Positions 25,023 to 33,714 of a DNA stretch of 57,535 nucleotides are shown here, piece by piece (the stretch's first letter is position 1; every line of letters starts with the position of its first letter). Origin of the DNA: Ruaniaceae bacterium KH17 (GTDB taxonomy: Bacteria; Actinomycetota; Actinomycetes; Actinomycetales; Actinomycetaceae); assembly GCA_900199505.1 (NCBI GenBank), contig FZQV01000016.1:1-57535 (forward strand), given 5' to 3'. Both the position numbers and the translations under genes were made by a program. The notes beneath the pieces are model-generated. The model saw only the letters and a program-made list of their open reading frames with translations, searched no databases and had not been told where the DNA came from.

Positions 25023-27731
25023 ATGACTAAGTATGTCTACAAGTTCAACGAGGGCGACAAGGACCAGAAGGACCTGCTCGGCGGAAAAGGCGCGAACCTT
25101 GCCGAGATGACCAACATCGGTCTGCCGGTGCCCCCGGGATTCACGATCACCACGGACACTTGCCGGTACTACATGGAGCACGGCCGGGTTCCCGCCGAGC
25201 TCCCGAGTCAGGTGACGGGCGCTCTTAACGCCACCGAGCAGAAGATTGGCCGGACGTTCGGTGACCCGAAGGAGCCGCTCCTGGTCTCGGTGCGCTCCGG
25301 CGCCAAGTTCTCCATGCCCGGCATGATGGAGACCGTCCTCAACATCGGCCTGAACGACGAGTCCGTGCTCGGCCTCGTCGAGTTCTCGGGCAACGAGCGC
25401 TTCGCCTGGGACTCCTACCGCCGCCTCATTCAGATGTTCGGCAAGACCGTTCTGGACATCGACGGCGATCTGTTCGCCAAGGCTCTGGACGCCAAGAAGG
25501 AGCAGCGTGGCGTGGCCACGGATCCGGAGCTTGATGCCGAGGCGCTGAAGGAGCTCGTGGGCGAGTTCAAGCAGATCACGCTCGATGCCACGGGCGAGCC
25601 CTTCCCGCAGGACACCCGCGTCCAGCTCGACAAGGCGATCGAAGCCGTCTTTAACTCGTGGAACACCGAGCGCGCGGTGCTGTACCGCCGTCGGGAGAAG
25701 ATTCCGCACACGCTCGGCACCGCCGTCAACGTTCAGACGATGGTGTTCGGCAACCTCGGCGATACCTCCGGTACCGGTGTCTGCTTCACGCGTGACCCCT
25801 CCACCGGCCACTCCGGCGTGTACGGCGACTACCTGCAGAACGCGCAGGGTGAGGACGTCGTTGCCGGTATTCGCAACACCCTCCCGCTCTCGGCCCTGGG
25901 CGAGCTCGACCCGGCCTCGTACAAGGTCCTACGCGATGCGATGGCGGGCCTGGAGAACCACTACCGCGATCTCTGCGACATCGAGTTCACCGTTGAGAAG
26001 GGCACCCTGTGGCTGCTGCAGACCCGTGTGGGTAAGCGCACCGCTGGCGCGGCCTTCCGCGTGGCCACGCAGCTGATCGACGAGGGTTTGATCAGCGAGG
26101 ATGAAGCGCTCGAGCGTGTGACGGGCGCCCAGCTGACCTCACTGATGTTCCCGCAGTTTGACGTCTCCGCCGAGCGCACCCTGCTCGCCAAGGGCATGGC
26201 CGCCTCCCCGGGTGCCGCCGTGGGCGCGATTGCCTTCGACTCGGCCTCCGCAGTGGCGAAGAAGGAAGCCGGAGTGAAGGCCATCCTCGTGCGTCGCGAG
26301 ACCAACCCGGATGATTTGGCTGGAATGATCGCCTCCGAGGGCATCCTGACGGCACGTGGCGGCAAGACCTCCCACGCGGCCGTGGTTGCCCGCGGAATGG
26401 GAACCACCGCCGTGGTGGGTGCCGAAGCGCTCAACATCGACTCCGAGAAGGGTGAACTCCGTGTGGGCACCACGGTGCTGCACGACGGCGACGTGATCGC
26501 CATCGATGGCGCCACCGGTGAGATCTTCCTCGGCGAGGTTCCCGTGGTTCCATCCCTCGTGACGCAGTACTTCGAGTCCGGTCTCGAGAGCGCTCTTGAG
26601 AACGCTGAGGATGACGAGGCTCGTGAGCTGGTCTCCGCCGTGGACCGCATCGTGCGCCACGCGGACTCGGTACGCCGCCTGAGGGTGCGCGCCAACGCGG
26701 ACACCCCGGAGGACTCGGCACGTTCGCGCGCGTTCGGCGCCGAGGGAATCGGACTCACCCGTACGGAGCACATGTTCCTTGGCGACCGCCGCGAGCTCGT
26801 TGAGCACGTGATTCTGGCCGCCGATGACGACGCGCGTGAAGATGCCTTCGCGGCTCTGCTTCCCCTGCAGCGGCAGGACTTCGTGGAGATTCTCGAGGCG
26901 ATGGACGGCCTGCCCGTGACCATCCGCCTGATCGACCCGCCGCTGCACGAGTTCCTTCCGGACCTCACCTCGCTTTCGGTCAAGAAGGCGCTCGGCGAGG
27001 CGAAGGGCGAGTCGGACGAAGTCCTGAACGAGCTCTACGACGCCGTGAACCGCATGCACGAGGCGAACCCGATGCTGGGTCTGCGCGGCGTGCGCCTCGG
27101 CCTGAAGCTGCCGGGCCTGTTCGATCTGCAGATCCGCGCGATCGCTGAGGCGTGTGTGGCACGGATCCAGGCGGGCGGCGACCCGAAGCCCGAGATCATG
27201 GTGCCGCTCGTTGGCTCGGCCCGCGAACTGCGCATCGTGCGGGATCGCGCGGACAAGATCCTGGCCGAGGTGTCCGAGGCCTCGGGTGTGAAGCTCGACC
27301 TGCCGATCGGCGCAATGATCGAGTTGCCGCGTGCGGCACTCACAGCGCAGCGCATCAGCGAGGACTCGGACTTCTTCTCGTTCGGCACGAACGACCTGAC
27401 TCAGACCACGTGGGGCTTCTCGCGTGATGACGTCGAGGGCGGCTTCTTCTCGGAGTACCTCGAGGATGGCATCTTCGAGGTGTCGCCGTTCGAGACGCTG
27501 GACGTCAAGGGCGTCGGTAAGCTCGTGAGGATCGGTGTCGAGGGCGCACGTGCGGGCAAGCCGGAGATCAAGCTTGGCGTCTGTGGGGAGCACGGTGGGG
27601 ACCCGGAGTCGATCCACTTCTTCAATGAGGTGGGACTCGACTACGTCTCCTGCTCGCCGTTCCGCGTGCCGGTGGCCCGCCTTGAGGCTGGCCGTGCCGC
27701 GCTCGAGAGCGCAGGCTACGCCACGGCGTAA
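25023..27731 (+). CDS. ppdK: Pyruvate, phosphate dikinase
   Basis: The 902-residue enzyme interconverts pyruvate + ATP + Pi with PEP + AMP + PPi. It has an N-terminal ATP-grasp part starting YVYKFNEGDKDQKDLLGGKG and the swivelling phosphohistidine domain with GGKTSHAAVVARGMG, in which His451 is catalytic and Thr449 is the usual regulatory site. The C-terminal PEP/pyruvate barrel ends with CGEHGGDPESI and the Cys of YVSCSPFRVP. The start is ATG 25023, about 12 nt after GGAGG; earlier in-frame Met codons lie before that ribosome site. The gene is alone, and no PPDK regulatory kinase is seen. In actinobacteria the enzyme can serve glycolysis or gluconeogenesis. A palindromic repeat begins 3 nt after the stop. 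Confidence 0.96.
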   Translation: MTKYVYKFNEGDKDQKDLLGGKGANLAEMTNIGLPVPPGFTITTDTCRYYMEHGRVPAELPSQVTGALNATEQKIGRTFGDPKEPLLVSVRSGAKFSMPGMMETVLNIGLNDESVLGLVEFSGNERFAWDSYRRLIQMFGKTVLDIDGDLFAKALDAKKEQRGVATDPELDAEALKELVGEFKQITLDATGEPFPQDTRVQLDKAIEAVFNSWNTERAVLYRRREKIPHTLGTAVNVQTMVFGNLGDTSGTGVCFTRDPSTGHSGVYGDYLQNAQGEDVVAGIRNTLPLSALGELDPASYKVLRDAMAGLENHYRDLCDIEFTVEKGTLWLLQTRVGKRTAGAAFRVATQLIDEGLISEDEALERVTGAQLTSLMFPQFDVSAERTLLAKGMAASPGAAVGAIAFDSASAVAKKEAGVKAILVRRETNPDDLAGMIASEGILTARGGKTSHAAVVARGMGTTAVVGAEALNIDSEKGELRVGTTVLHDGDVIAIDGATGEIFLGEVPVVPSLVTQYFESGLESALENAEDDEARELVSAVDRIVRHADSVRRLRVRANADTPEDSARSRAFGAEGIGLTRTEHMFLGDRRELVEHVILAADDDAREDAFAALLPLQRQDFVEILEAMDGLPVTIRLIDPPLHEFLPDLTSLSVKKALGEAKGESDEVLNELYDAVNRMHEANPMLGLRGVRLGLKLPGLFDLQIRAIAEACVARIQAGGDPKPEIMVPLVGSARELRIVRDRADKILAEVSEASGVKLDLPIGAMIELPRAALTAQRISEDSDFFSFGTNDLTQTTWGFSRDDVEGGFFSEYLEDGIFEVSPFETLDVKGVGKLVRIGVEGARAGKPEIKLGVCGEHGGDPESIHFFNEVGLDYVSCSPFRVPVARLEAGRAALESAGYATA

Positions 27732-27734
27732 CCG

Positions 27735-27846
27735 GTCATTTGGCGCGTAACGCGCGCAGCGAGTGGAGTCGCAGAACCCAGAACAGACGTCCGATTTGAC
27801 GTGAGATCTGGACTCTGCGACTCCACTGCGTTACGCGCAGAATGAC
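27735..27846. repeat. Type-1 palindromic element, copy A
   Basis: The 112-bp element has GTCATTTGGCGCG at the left end and GCGCAGAATGAC at the right. Inside, GAGTGGAGTCGCAGAA faces TCTGCGACTCCAC, so it folds into a long hairpin. It is related to copies at 29071, 51210 and 53289. Here it may also end the PPDK transcript. Confidence 0.8.
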
Positions 27847-27875
27847 AAAGATGGTACCTCAGTCATTGGCTCGTT

Positions 27876-27895
27876 GATAACAATTCGGTTACAGT
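27876..27895 (+). promoter_or_regulatory. MtrA-like site upstream of first G5 hydrolase
   Basis: GATAACAATTCGGTTACAGT closely matches the motif before the second hydrolase (29247-29266). Both resemble the TAAC/GTTAC-type sites reported for MtrA, the regulator of cell-wall hydrolases in Corynebacterium. Confidence 0.5.
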
Positions 27896-27935
27896 CGATG
27901 CAGTCCTTCTCCCTCCATCCAAAGGATTCAACGCT

Positions 27936-29045
27936 GTGAGTGGTCGCCATGCCGCACCCGGCCCCGCCGATCGTGTTCCGATCGCGCCTGCCGCGATCCC
28001 CGGCAACTCGTCTGCGCCGTGGGAGTCCACGGAGGTTCTTCCCGCCGTCTCACCGCACCGCGCCGCCCGCAAGAAGCTCGCGAACTATGCCGGCAAGGCG
28101 GCGGTCGCGGCGTCTGTTGCGCTCGTCGCTTCGATTGGGATCGTGAACGCGGACGTCTCCGATGCCTCCGAGCAGGCCGCGCCGGCGGCATCGAATCTCG
28201 CCTACCTTGACCTCCGTACGGAGTCGCTGAGCTCCCGCGGGACGGACCGCGATGTCATCAACGAAGACCGCGTGATCGTGTCGATCGAGGCGGATGGCGA
28301 GACCATCGAGCAGTCTCTTGGCGGCGGAACGGTTGGTGACGTGCTTGCGGCGGCAGGGATCGTCGTCGGCCCGGATGACATCGTCTCGGAGCAGCTCAAT
28401 AGTCCGCTTGTGGATGGACAGCAGATCACGATCCAGCGGGTCGATGGCGACATCGTCACGGAAGAGATCGTGGACGCGCACGAGTCCACGACTGTGAAAT
28501 CCGATTCGCTCTATAAGGGCGAGAAGAAGGTCACGACTGCAGGTGTCGATGGCCACGCGGTCCACACGTATCGCGTCGTGATGGTCGACGGCGAAGAGGT
28601 CTCTCGGGAGGTCCTCGCCGAGGTCGTCACTCAGGAGCGGGTCGATGAGGTCATCACCGAAGGCACCAAGGAGCGCCCTCGCGCGGTGGCGGCCTCGACC
28701 AACTCGTCCTCGAGCGGTGCCACGTCTAGCGGCCCGGTGATGTCCGGATCGAACCGTGAAATTGGCCAGACCCTCGCCGCCAACCGTGGCTGGACCGGCG
28801 AGCAGTGGACCTGCCTCGACGCACTGTGGAAGCGGGAGTCCAACTGGAACCATCTCGCGCAGAACCGTAGCTCGGGCGCCTATGGCATTCCGCAGGCGCT
28901 TCCCGGTTCGAAGATGGGCTCGGTTGCGAGCGACTGGAGGACGAACCCGGCCACCCAGATCACGTGGGGTCTGAACTACATTTCGGGGCGTTATGGCACC
29001 CCGTGCGGTGCGTGGTCGCACTCGCAGTCCCGCGGCTGGTACTGA
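27936..29045 (+). CDS. Secreted wall protein: DUF348, G5 and transglycosylase-like (APF-type) domains
   Basis: The 369-residue protein has a cytosolic N terminus and one signal-anchor helix (about residues 52-72, VAASVALVASIGIVNA). A single DUF348 ubiquitin-like domain follows near 105-150, then a G5 domain near 150-250, a Ser/Ala linker, and a C-terminal lysozyme-like domain. The last contains ALWKRESNWNHLAQNRSSGA and YISGRYGTPCGAWSHSQSRG, as in aggregation-promoting-factor-type transglycosylases. It probably trims peptidoglycan outside the cell. GTG 27936 has AAAGGA 9-10 nt upstream, the same arrangement as the next gene. It is a paralogue of that gene with a different catalytic end. Confidence 0.85.
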   Translation: MSGRHAAPGPADRVPIAPAAIPGNSSAPWESTEVLPAVSPHRAARKKLANYAGKAAVAASVALVASIGIVNADVSDASEQAAPAASNLAYLDLRTESLSSRGTDRDVINEDRVIVSIEADGETIEQSLGGGTVGDVLAAAGIVVGPDDIVSEQLNSPLVDGQQITIQRVDGDIVTEEIVDAHESTTVKSDSLYKGEKKVTTAGVDGHAVHTYRVVMVDGEEVSREVLAEVVTQERVDEVITEGTKERPRAVAASTNSSSSGATSSGPVMSGSNREIGQTLAANRGWTGEQWTCLDALWKRESNWNHLAQNRSSGAYGIPQALPGSKMGSVASDWRTNPATQITWGLNYISGRYGTPCGAWSHSQSRGWY

Positions 29046-29070
29046 CCCCTCGTCGTCCTGGCCCTTGGCC

Positions 29071-29160
29071 GTCATTCTGCGCGATACGAAGTGGAGTCGC
29101 AGAACCCAGAACGCCTGGTCAGATCCACAACGGGATCCTGCGACTGACGCGCCGGATGAC
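29071..29160. repeat. Type-1 palindromic element, copy B
   Basis: The 90-bp element has GTCATTCTGCGCG at the left end and GCGCCGGATGAC at the right, with the internal AGTGGAGTCGCAGAACCCAG shared with copy A. It lies 26 nt after the stop codon of the first G5 hydrolase. Confidence 0.8.
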
Positions 29161-29246
29161 AAGAAAAGCGATGATTGCGCGTCTGAGCATGTGACCGATG
29201 CCTCTGAGAGAGCCGTCACAAAGTGCCTGTGAGGGCTGGACCGAAA

Positions 29247-29266
29247 TATAACGATTTGGTTACGGT
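29247..29266 (+). promoter_or_regulatory. MtrA-like site upstream of rpfB
   Basis: TATAACGATTTGGTTACGGT agrees with the site at 27876-27895 in ATAAC.ATT.GGTTAC.GT. It sits about 60-80 nt before the start codon, as the other does. Confidence 0.5.
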
Positions 29267-29326
29267 GAGAAACGCCTGCTCTCGCAGACACGCCCTAGGG
29301 CGTTCCCCGAACAAGGATTTTCACTC

Positions 29327-30598
29327 TTGATCACCAACGAGAACAACTCGTTCGATGACGCCGCGCAGAGCGCTGGTGCCGACGAGAACCTCACCCAGGA
29401 CATTCCCGTGGCGGACGCCGAGCCCATGCTCGCGGCCATCCACGACGCACCGGCGCCGAAGCGGCGCTGGCGTGCACCGGCCATCGTCGCTGCCATTCTC
29501 GTGCCCATGCTCGCCGTCGGCGGGGGTGTGGCTGCTGCCGCCCACAAGACCATCGAACTCGACTACGACGGAGTCTCGCAGGAACTGACCACCTGGTCCG
29601 GTTCCGTGGCAGGCTTCCTCGAGGACCACGGCGTGGTGCTCGGCGCGCATGACGAGGTGACCCCCGCACTCGACGAAAAGCTCCAGGAGGGCGGCACCGT
29701 CGTCATCCGCGTGGCCCAGGAAGTTTCGCTCGACATCGACGGCAAGACGACCACGATGTGGACCGTGGCCGACTCCGCGCACGAACTCATGAACACGCTC
29801 GCCGATTCGGGCCGTGACGGTTCGATCGTGGCGAGCTCCCGTTCGATCGCCGACGGTCGTGATCCGCTCGACCTGCCACTGGTTGAGGACGGCGAGGTGC
29901 TCCTTGCTGTCGACGGCGGCGAGGAGACGCGCGAGTTCACCGGCGCGGTCACCGTGGCCGAGGCGCTCGAGGAGTTCGGTATCGAGCTCGGCGAGACCGA
30001 TCAGGTCACCATCGAAGCCGGCCCATCCGGCGAGGTGCTGTTGAAGGTCACCCGGATCGAGTACTCCGAGCGCGTGGAGACCGAAGAGATCCCGTTCGAG
30101 ACCGAGACGCAGAAGACCGATTCGCTCTACAAGGACCAGTCCAAGGTCTCCCAGGCTGGTGTCGTGGGCGAGCGCACCTTCACCTACCGTGTGAAGACCG
30201 TTGATGGCGAAGAGGTCGATGTCACCGAGCTCTCCAACGAGGTGACCACCGCGCCCGTCACGAAGATCATTCAGCAGGGCACCAAGGCCCGCCCGGTCGT
30301 CACGACCACTACGTCGTCGTCATCATCGTCGTCCTCCAGCTCGTCCAGCACCGTGAGCGGTGACGTGTGGGCGAGACTCGCGCAGTGCGAGTCCGGCGGG
30401 AACCCGTCGATCGTCAGCTCGAACGGGCTGTACCACGGGCTCTACCAGTTCTCCGTGGGCACGTGGCAGGCCGTGGGCGGCACAGGGTTGCCGTCACAGG
30501 CGTCCGCCGCAGAGCAGACCAAGCGTGCGCAGATCCTGCAGGCGCGCGCAGGTTGGGGCCAGTGGCCCGCCTGCTCCGCCAAGCTCGGCTTGCGCTAA
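29327..30598 (+). CDS. rpfB: Resuscitation-promoting factor RpfB
   Basis: The 423-residue protein has a signal-anchor helix near residues 50-68 (IVAAILVPMLAVGGGVAAAA) and DUF348 repeats near 80-125 and 195-240. A G5 domain (KTDSLYKDQSKVSQAGVVG) follows, then a run of serines, and the C-terminal Rpf transglycosylase domain. That domain carries WARLAQCESGGNPSIVSSNG, with the catalytic Glu in CESGGN. Rpf proteins cleave peptidoglycan and promote exit from dormancy. The start is TTG 29327, with AAGGA 9 nt upstream, matching the spacing in its paralogue. A strong terminator follows. rpfB-ksgA-ispE is a conserved actinobacterial order. Confidence 0.93.
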   Translation: MITNENNSFDDAAQSAGADENLTQDIPVADAEPMLAAIHDAPAPKRRWRAPAIVAAILVPMLAVGGGVAAAAHKTIELDYDGVSQELTTWSGSVAGFLEDHGVVLGAHDEVTPALDEKLQEGGTVVIRVAQEVSLDIDGKTTTMWTVADSAHELMNTLADSGRDGSIVASSRSIADGRDPLDLPLVEDGEVLLAVDGGEETREFTGAVTVAEALEEFGIELGETDQVTIEAGPSGEVLLKVTRIEYSERVETEEIPFETETQKTDSLYKDQSKVSQAGVVGERTFTYRVKTVDGEEVDVTELSNEVTTAPVTKIIQQGTKARPVVTTTTSSSSSSSSSSSSTVSGDVWARLAQCESGGNPSIVSSNGLYHGLYQFSVGTWQAVGGTGLPSQASAAEQTKRAQILQARAGWGQWPACSAKLGLR

Positions 30599-30606
30599 GC
30601 ACACAT

Positions 30607-30650
30607 GACGAGGGCCGCTCTCCCAGATTGGGGAGCGGCCCCCGTCGTTT
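30607..30650 (+). terminator. Intrinsic terminator of rpfB
   Basis: GACG-A-GGGCCGCTC pairs with GAGCGGCCC-C-CGTC around a short loop, followed by GTTT. It lies 8 nt after the rpfB stop codon. Confidence 0.85.
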
Positions 30651-30831
30651 CCGCGCTGGCACGAGAGCAAGAAGTTGCGTCTGTGGCCCGTTATGGGGGT
30701 CGAATCAGAGGACGTAGACGCAAGTTGTGGCCAGTGAATGCGGGGGCGCGGGCGCTACGCGTGGCGGCGGTCTACTACGCCCTAGTGCGTGGCCGTGCAC
30801 TCATCGGTGAGCGCTCGCGTAGGCTTGAGGG

Positions 30832-31866
30832 GTGCGCCTGCTGACCCCACCCGACATCCGTCGCCTCTCCGCGGATGCGGGCGTGCGCCCCACCAAGCAG
30901 CTCGGCCAGAACTTTGTGCACGATGCGGGCACGGTGCGGAAGATCGTTCGTGAAGCCGAAGTCGTGCCCGGGGACGTGGTGCTCGAGGTGGGGCCCGGCC
31001 TGGGTTCGCTCACGCTGGGGCTGCTTGAGGCCGGAGCGCACGTCATCGCCGTCGAGATCGATGATGTGATGGCGCCGCTCCTGCCGCGTACGATCGCCGA
31101 GTTCGCACCGGAGGCTGCCGACCACCTCGCGGTCCTTCATGCCGATGCCCTCACGATCACCGGGCCCGACATGCTGCCGGCACCCGCATCTCTCCAGCCC
31201 GACGGCGCACCCGCGTCTTTGGACGCCGCCTCGGGTCTGCCCAGCGCGGAAGTGGAGCAAGACTCGACGCTAGAAGTGTCGACGGTCGAATCCTGCTCAG
31301 ATAGCGGCATGGCGGCGGGAGTGGCTGCGGAGGGGAGCGCGGAGGCAACCGTGGCGGCGGGAGTGGTGCGCCTGGCGCCCACGAAGCTGGTGGCGAATCT
31401 GCCGTACAACGTGGCGACCCCCGTCCTGCTCACACTCCTGGAGGTGCTGCCCTCGCTGGAGAGCGTGCTAGTCATGGTGCAGGCGGAGGTGGCGGACCGG
31501 ATCGCCGAACCGCCGGGCAGCCGCACATATGGAATTCCCTCGGCGAAGGCCGCCTGGTACGCCTCCGCCGGGCGTGCGGGCACGATCTCGCGGGCCGTGT
31601 TCTGGCCGGTTCCCAATGTGGACTCGGCGCTCGTGCGGCTCACCCGGCGCGAGCCGCCCGCCACGACAGCTAGCCGTGAGGAGGTGTTCGCGGTGGTCGA
31701 CGCCGCCTTCGCCCAGCGCCGCAAGACTCTGCGCGCCGCGCTCGCCGACTGGGCCGGCAGTGCTCCCGCCGCCGAGGAGGCGCTCCGCGTGGCTGGAGTC
31801 GATCCGCAACGCCGCGGTGAAACCCTCGGGATTGATGAGTTCGCCAAGATCGCGGAGGCGCGATGA
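30832..31866 (+). CDS. ksgA: 16S rRNA dimethyladenosine methyltransferase KsgA/RsmA with an internal insertion
   Basis: The 344-residue enzyme methylates the two adenines of the 16S 3' hairpin. It has the entry motif [14 protein letters not shown] motif [16 protein letters not shown] and the catalytic [12 protein letters not shown] near 189-200. Between ADALTI (residues 104-109) and [12 protein letters not shown] (from 182) lies a ~70-residue, Ala/Gly/Ser-rich segment absent from ordinary KsgA. It contains a palindromic DNA element (31255-31298). Otherwise length would be about 275. The start is GTG 30832, 6 nt after TAGGCT (30820-30825), a leaderless promoter. It overlaps ispE by 4 nt (ATGA). 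The insertion lies next to the active site loop, so folding or activity may be affected. Confidence 0.93.
   Translation: MRLLTPPDIRRLSADAGVRPTKQLGQNFVHDAGTVRKIVREAEVVPGDVVLEVGPGLGSLTLGLLEAGAHVIAVEIDDVMAPLLPRTIAEFAPEAADHLAVLHADALTITGPDMLPAPASLQPDGAPASLDAASGLPSAEVEQDSTLEVSTVESCSDSGMAAGVAAEGSAEATVAAGVVRLAPTKLVANLPYNVATPVLLTLLEVLPSLESVLVMVQAEVADRIAEPPGSRTYGIPSAKAAWYASAGRAGTISRAVFWPVPNVDSALVRLTRREPPATTASREEVFAVVDAAFAQRRKTLRAALADWAGSAPAAEEALRVAGVDPQRRGETLGIDEFAKIAEAR
31255..31298. repeat. Palindromic element inside ksgA (type 3)
   Basis: A 14-bp stem (GAGCAAGACTCGAC with GTCGAATCCTGCTC, two G-U pairs) surrounds 16 nt. It is read in frame as [15 protein letters not shown] within the extra segment of KsgA. 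No second copy was found in the window. Confidence 0.65.
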
Positions 31867-32738
31867 GTGTGCGCGTCGTGGCGCCGGGGAAGGTGAACCT
31901 ATACCTCGCCGTCGGGCCGGTGGATGCGAGCGGCTACCACCCGCTCGCAACGGTGTTTCAGGCCCTCGATATCGCCGACGACGTCGTGGTGCGTCCCAGC
32001 AACACTCTGAGTTTGAGCATGCCCGGCACGGATCTGCCGGTGGATGAGACGAATCTATCGATCCGGGCGGCACGGGCGCTCGCGGCCCACGCCGGGATCG
32101 AACCACTCGCTGAGATCGAGATCATCAAGCGCATCCCGATCGCCGGTGGCATGGCAGGCGGGAGTGCCGACGCCGCTGGGACCCTCCTGGCGTTGGACGT
32201 GCTGTGGGGGCTACAGACGCCGCAGGATGAGCTGTTGGCAATCGCGGCTACGCTTGGCGCGGATGTGCCATTCATCCTCGTCGGTGGCACCGCGCTCGGT
32301 GCGCGCAGGGGAGACCTGATCACGCCGCTCCGCGCGGTCGGCCACTACACATGGGTGCTGATCACTCAGCAGCAGGGCCATTCGACCCCGGAAGCGTTCC
32401 GAGTCTTCGACGAGAATGCCGTGCCCGGGCTACCCCAGCCCGTGGTGGACCCGGAGTTTCTGGAGGCGGTCGCCGTCGGGGACGTGGGGGCGGTGGTGCG
32501 CGATGCCCGCAACGACTTGGCCCAGATCTGCCTCGCCCGGCATTCGGGTGCTCGCGCGGCGGCGGATGCCTGTGAGTCACTTGACGTGCCGTACCTGGTC
32601 TCGGGCTCCGGCCCCACGATCGCGGCGCTGTGCGAATCGGGCGATCCGGAGGCGCTTCGTGCCGAACTTGCGGCCCGCCTCACGGGGGCCACGTGCCTGA
32701 TCGCTCGCGGCCCTGCCCGTGGTGCCCACCTTGCCTGA
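31863..32738 (+). CDS. ispE: 4-diphosphocytidyl-2-C-methyl-D-erythritol kinase
   Basis: The 291-residue GHMP kinase phosphorylates CDP-methylerythritol in the non-mevalonate isoprenoid pathway. It has the N-terminal [12 protein letters not shown] with a catalytic Lys, the ATP-binding glycine loop [16 protein letters not shown] near residues 96-111, and the C-terminal [16 protein letters not shown] 31863 overlaps the ksgA stop, so translation is coupled. The ksgA-ispE pair is conserved in many actinobacteria, although the enzymes belong to unrelated pathways. No recognisable terminator follows. Confidence 0.94.
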   Translation: MSVRVVAPGKVNLYLAVGPVDASGYHPLATVFQALDIADDVVVRPSNTLSLSMPGTDLPVDETNLSIRAARALAAHAGIEPLAEIEIIKRIPIAGGMAGGSADAAGTLLALDVLWGLQTPQDELLAIAATLGADVPFILVGGTALGARRGDLITPLRAVGHYTWVLITQQQGHSTPEAFRVFDENAVPGLPQPVVDPEFLEAVAVGDVGAVVRDARNDLAQICLARHSGARAAADACESLDVPYLVSGSGPTIAALCESGDPEALRAELAARLTGATCLIARGPARGAHLA

Positions 32739-32859
32739 CAACTCTCCGCCAAACGCGCGGCCTCGGGCACGTGGCGACCACAGGGGCAGGATTCAGTAAA
32801 CATCCAGGGTTGTCCGGTAGCGTTGGGCGCGGTTCGAGATGAAGGAGAACAAGACCGCG

Positions 32860-33603
32860 ATGAACGCCCAACTTCCGGAGTCCCCCCAGCTCGACATGAT
32901 GCGGCAACTGCGCGACGCGTTTACGGGCTTCATCTTGCACTATGAGTTCGCCATCGACGAAGTGATGACGAAGATCAACGTGCTACAGAGCGAATTCGAG
33001 CACATGCACGAGTACAGCCCGATCGAGCATGTGACCTCGCGCCTGAAGTCTGTCGAGAGCATCATTGCGAAGGTCCAGCGCCGCGGGGGCCCGACGAGTC
33101 TCTCCGGAATCCGTGAGACAGTGCGCGACATCGCGGGCGTGCGCGTTGTCTGCAGCTTTATTGCGGACGCCTACAAGATCGCTGATGCGCTCACACAACA
33201 GCAGGATGTGACGGTCCTGGAGATCAAGGACTATATCAAGAACCCGAAGCCGAACGGTTACCGAAGCCTGCACCTTCTGATCGAAGTCCCGGTGTTCCTC
33301 TCGTCGGGTCCCGTGGATGTGCCGGTGGAGGTGCAGATCCGTACCATTGCCATGGACTTCTGGGCGAGCCTCGAGCACAAGATCTACTACAAGTTCGAAT
33401 CGGAGATCCCGGAGGCGCTCCTCGCCGGCCTGCATGAAGCCGCCGTGACGGCCGGGCAACTCGATGTGCAGATGGAGCAGATCCACAACGAGGTCACCAA
33501 GTTGCGACCCGCGCGGCCGCGCTATTCAACTCTCGCAAGTGATCAGGAGATTGAGTTCCCCTCCCCGGCGGAACTACGGCGGCTCCTCGACCTCAACGAC
33601 TAG
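32860..33603 (+). CDS. Small alarmone synthetase, (p)ppGpp synthetase without hydrolase domain
   Basis: The 247-residue cytosolic protein contains only the RelA/SpoT synthetase domain. It includes RETVRDIAGVRVVCSF, the substrate motif DYIKNPKPNGYRSLHLLIE and PVEVQIRTIAMDFWASLEHK, with the catalytic Glu in EVQIRT. There is no HD hydrolase, TGS or ACT domain, so it is a RelQ/RelP-like enzyme making pppGpp/ppGpp from ATP and GTP/GDP under stress. ATG 32860 is preferred because AAGGAG (32842-32847) lies 12 nt upstream; ATG 32839 is also in frame. TAGCGT at 32818-32823 is a likely -10. No partner gene is apparent. Confidence 0.88.
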   Translation: MNAQLPESPQLDMMRQLRDAFTGFILHYEFAIDEVMTKINVLQSEFEHMHEYSPIEHVTSRLKSVESIIAKVQRRGGPTSLSGIRETVRDIAGVRVVCSFIADAYKIADALTQQQDVTVLEIKDYIKNPKPNGYRSLHLLIEVPVFLSSGPVDVPVEVQIRTIAMDFWASLEHKIYYKFESEIPEALLAGLHEAAVTAGQLDVQMEQIHNEVTKLRPARPRYSTLASDQEIEFPSPAELRRLLDLND

Positions 33604-33714
33604 GAGGCGTCCCGGGGTGGCCACGCCGCGCCCGACGCTACTTGCTCACCCGCCTCGGCCCACCGTGTCGCACGAGACCACCAGCGTCGTGAACTGAGGG
33701 TGATCGCCGTCGGG

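Noticed and set aside
30671-30732. TTGCGTCT/AGACGCAA inverted pair between rpfB and ksgA
   Set aside because: An 8-bp stem with a ~40-nt loop and no other support; a true terminator already lies upstream.
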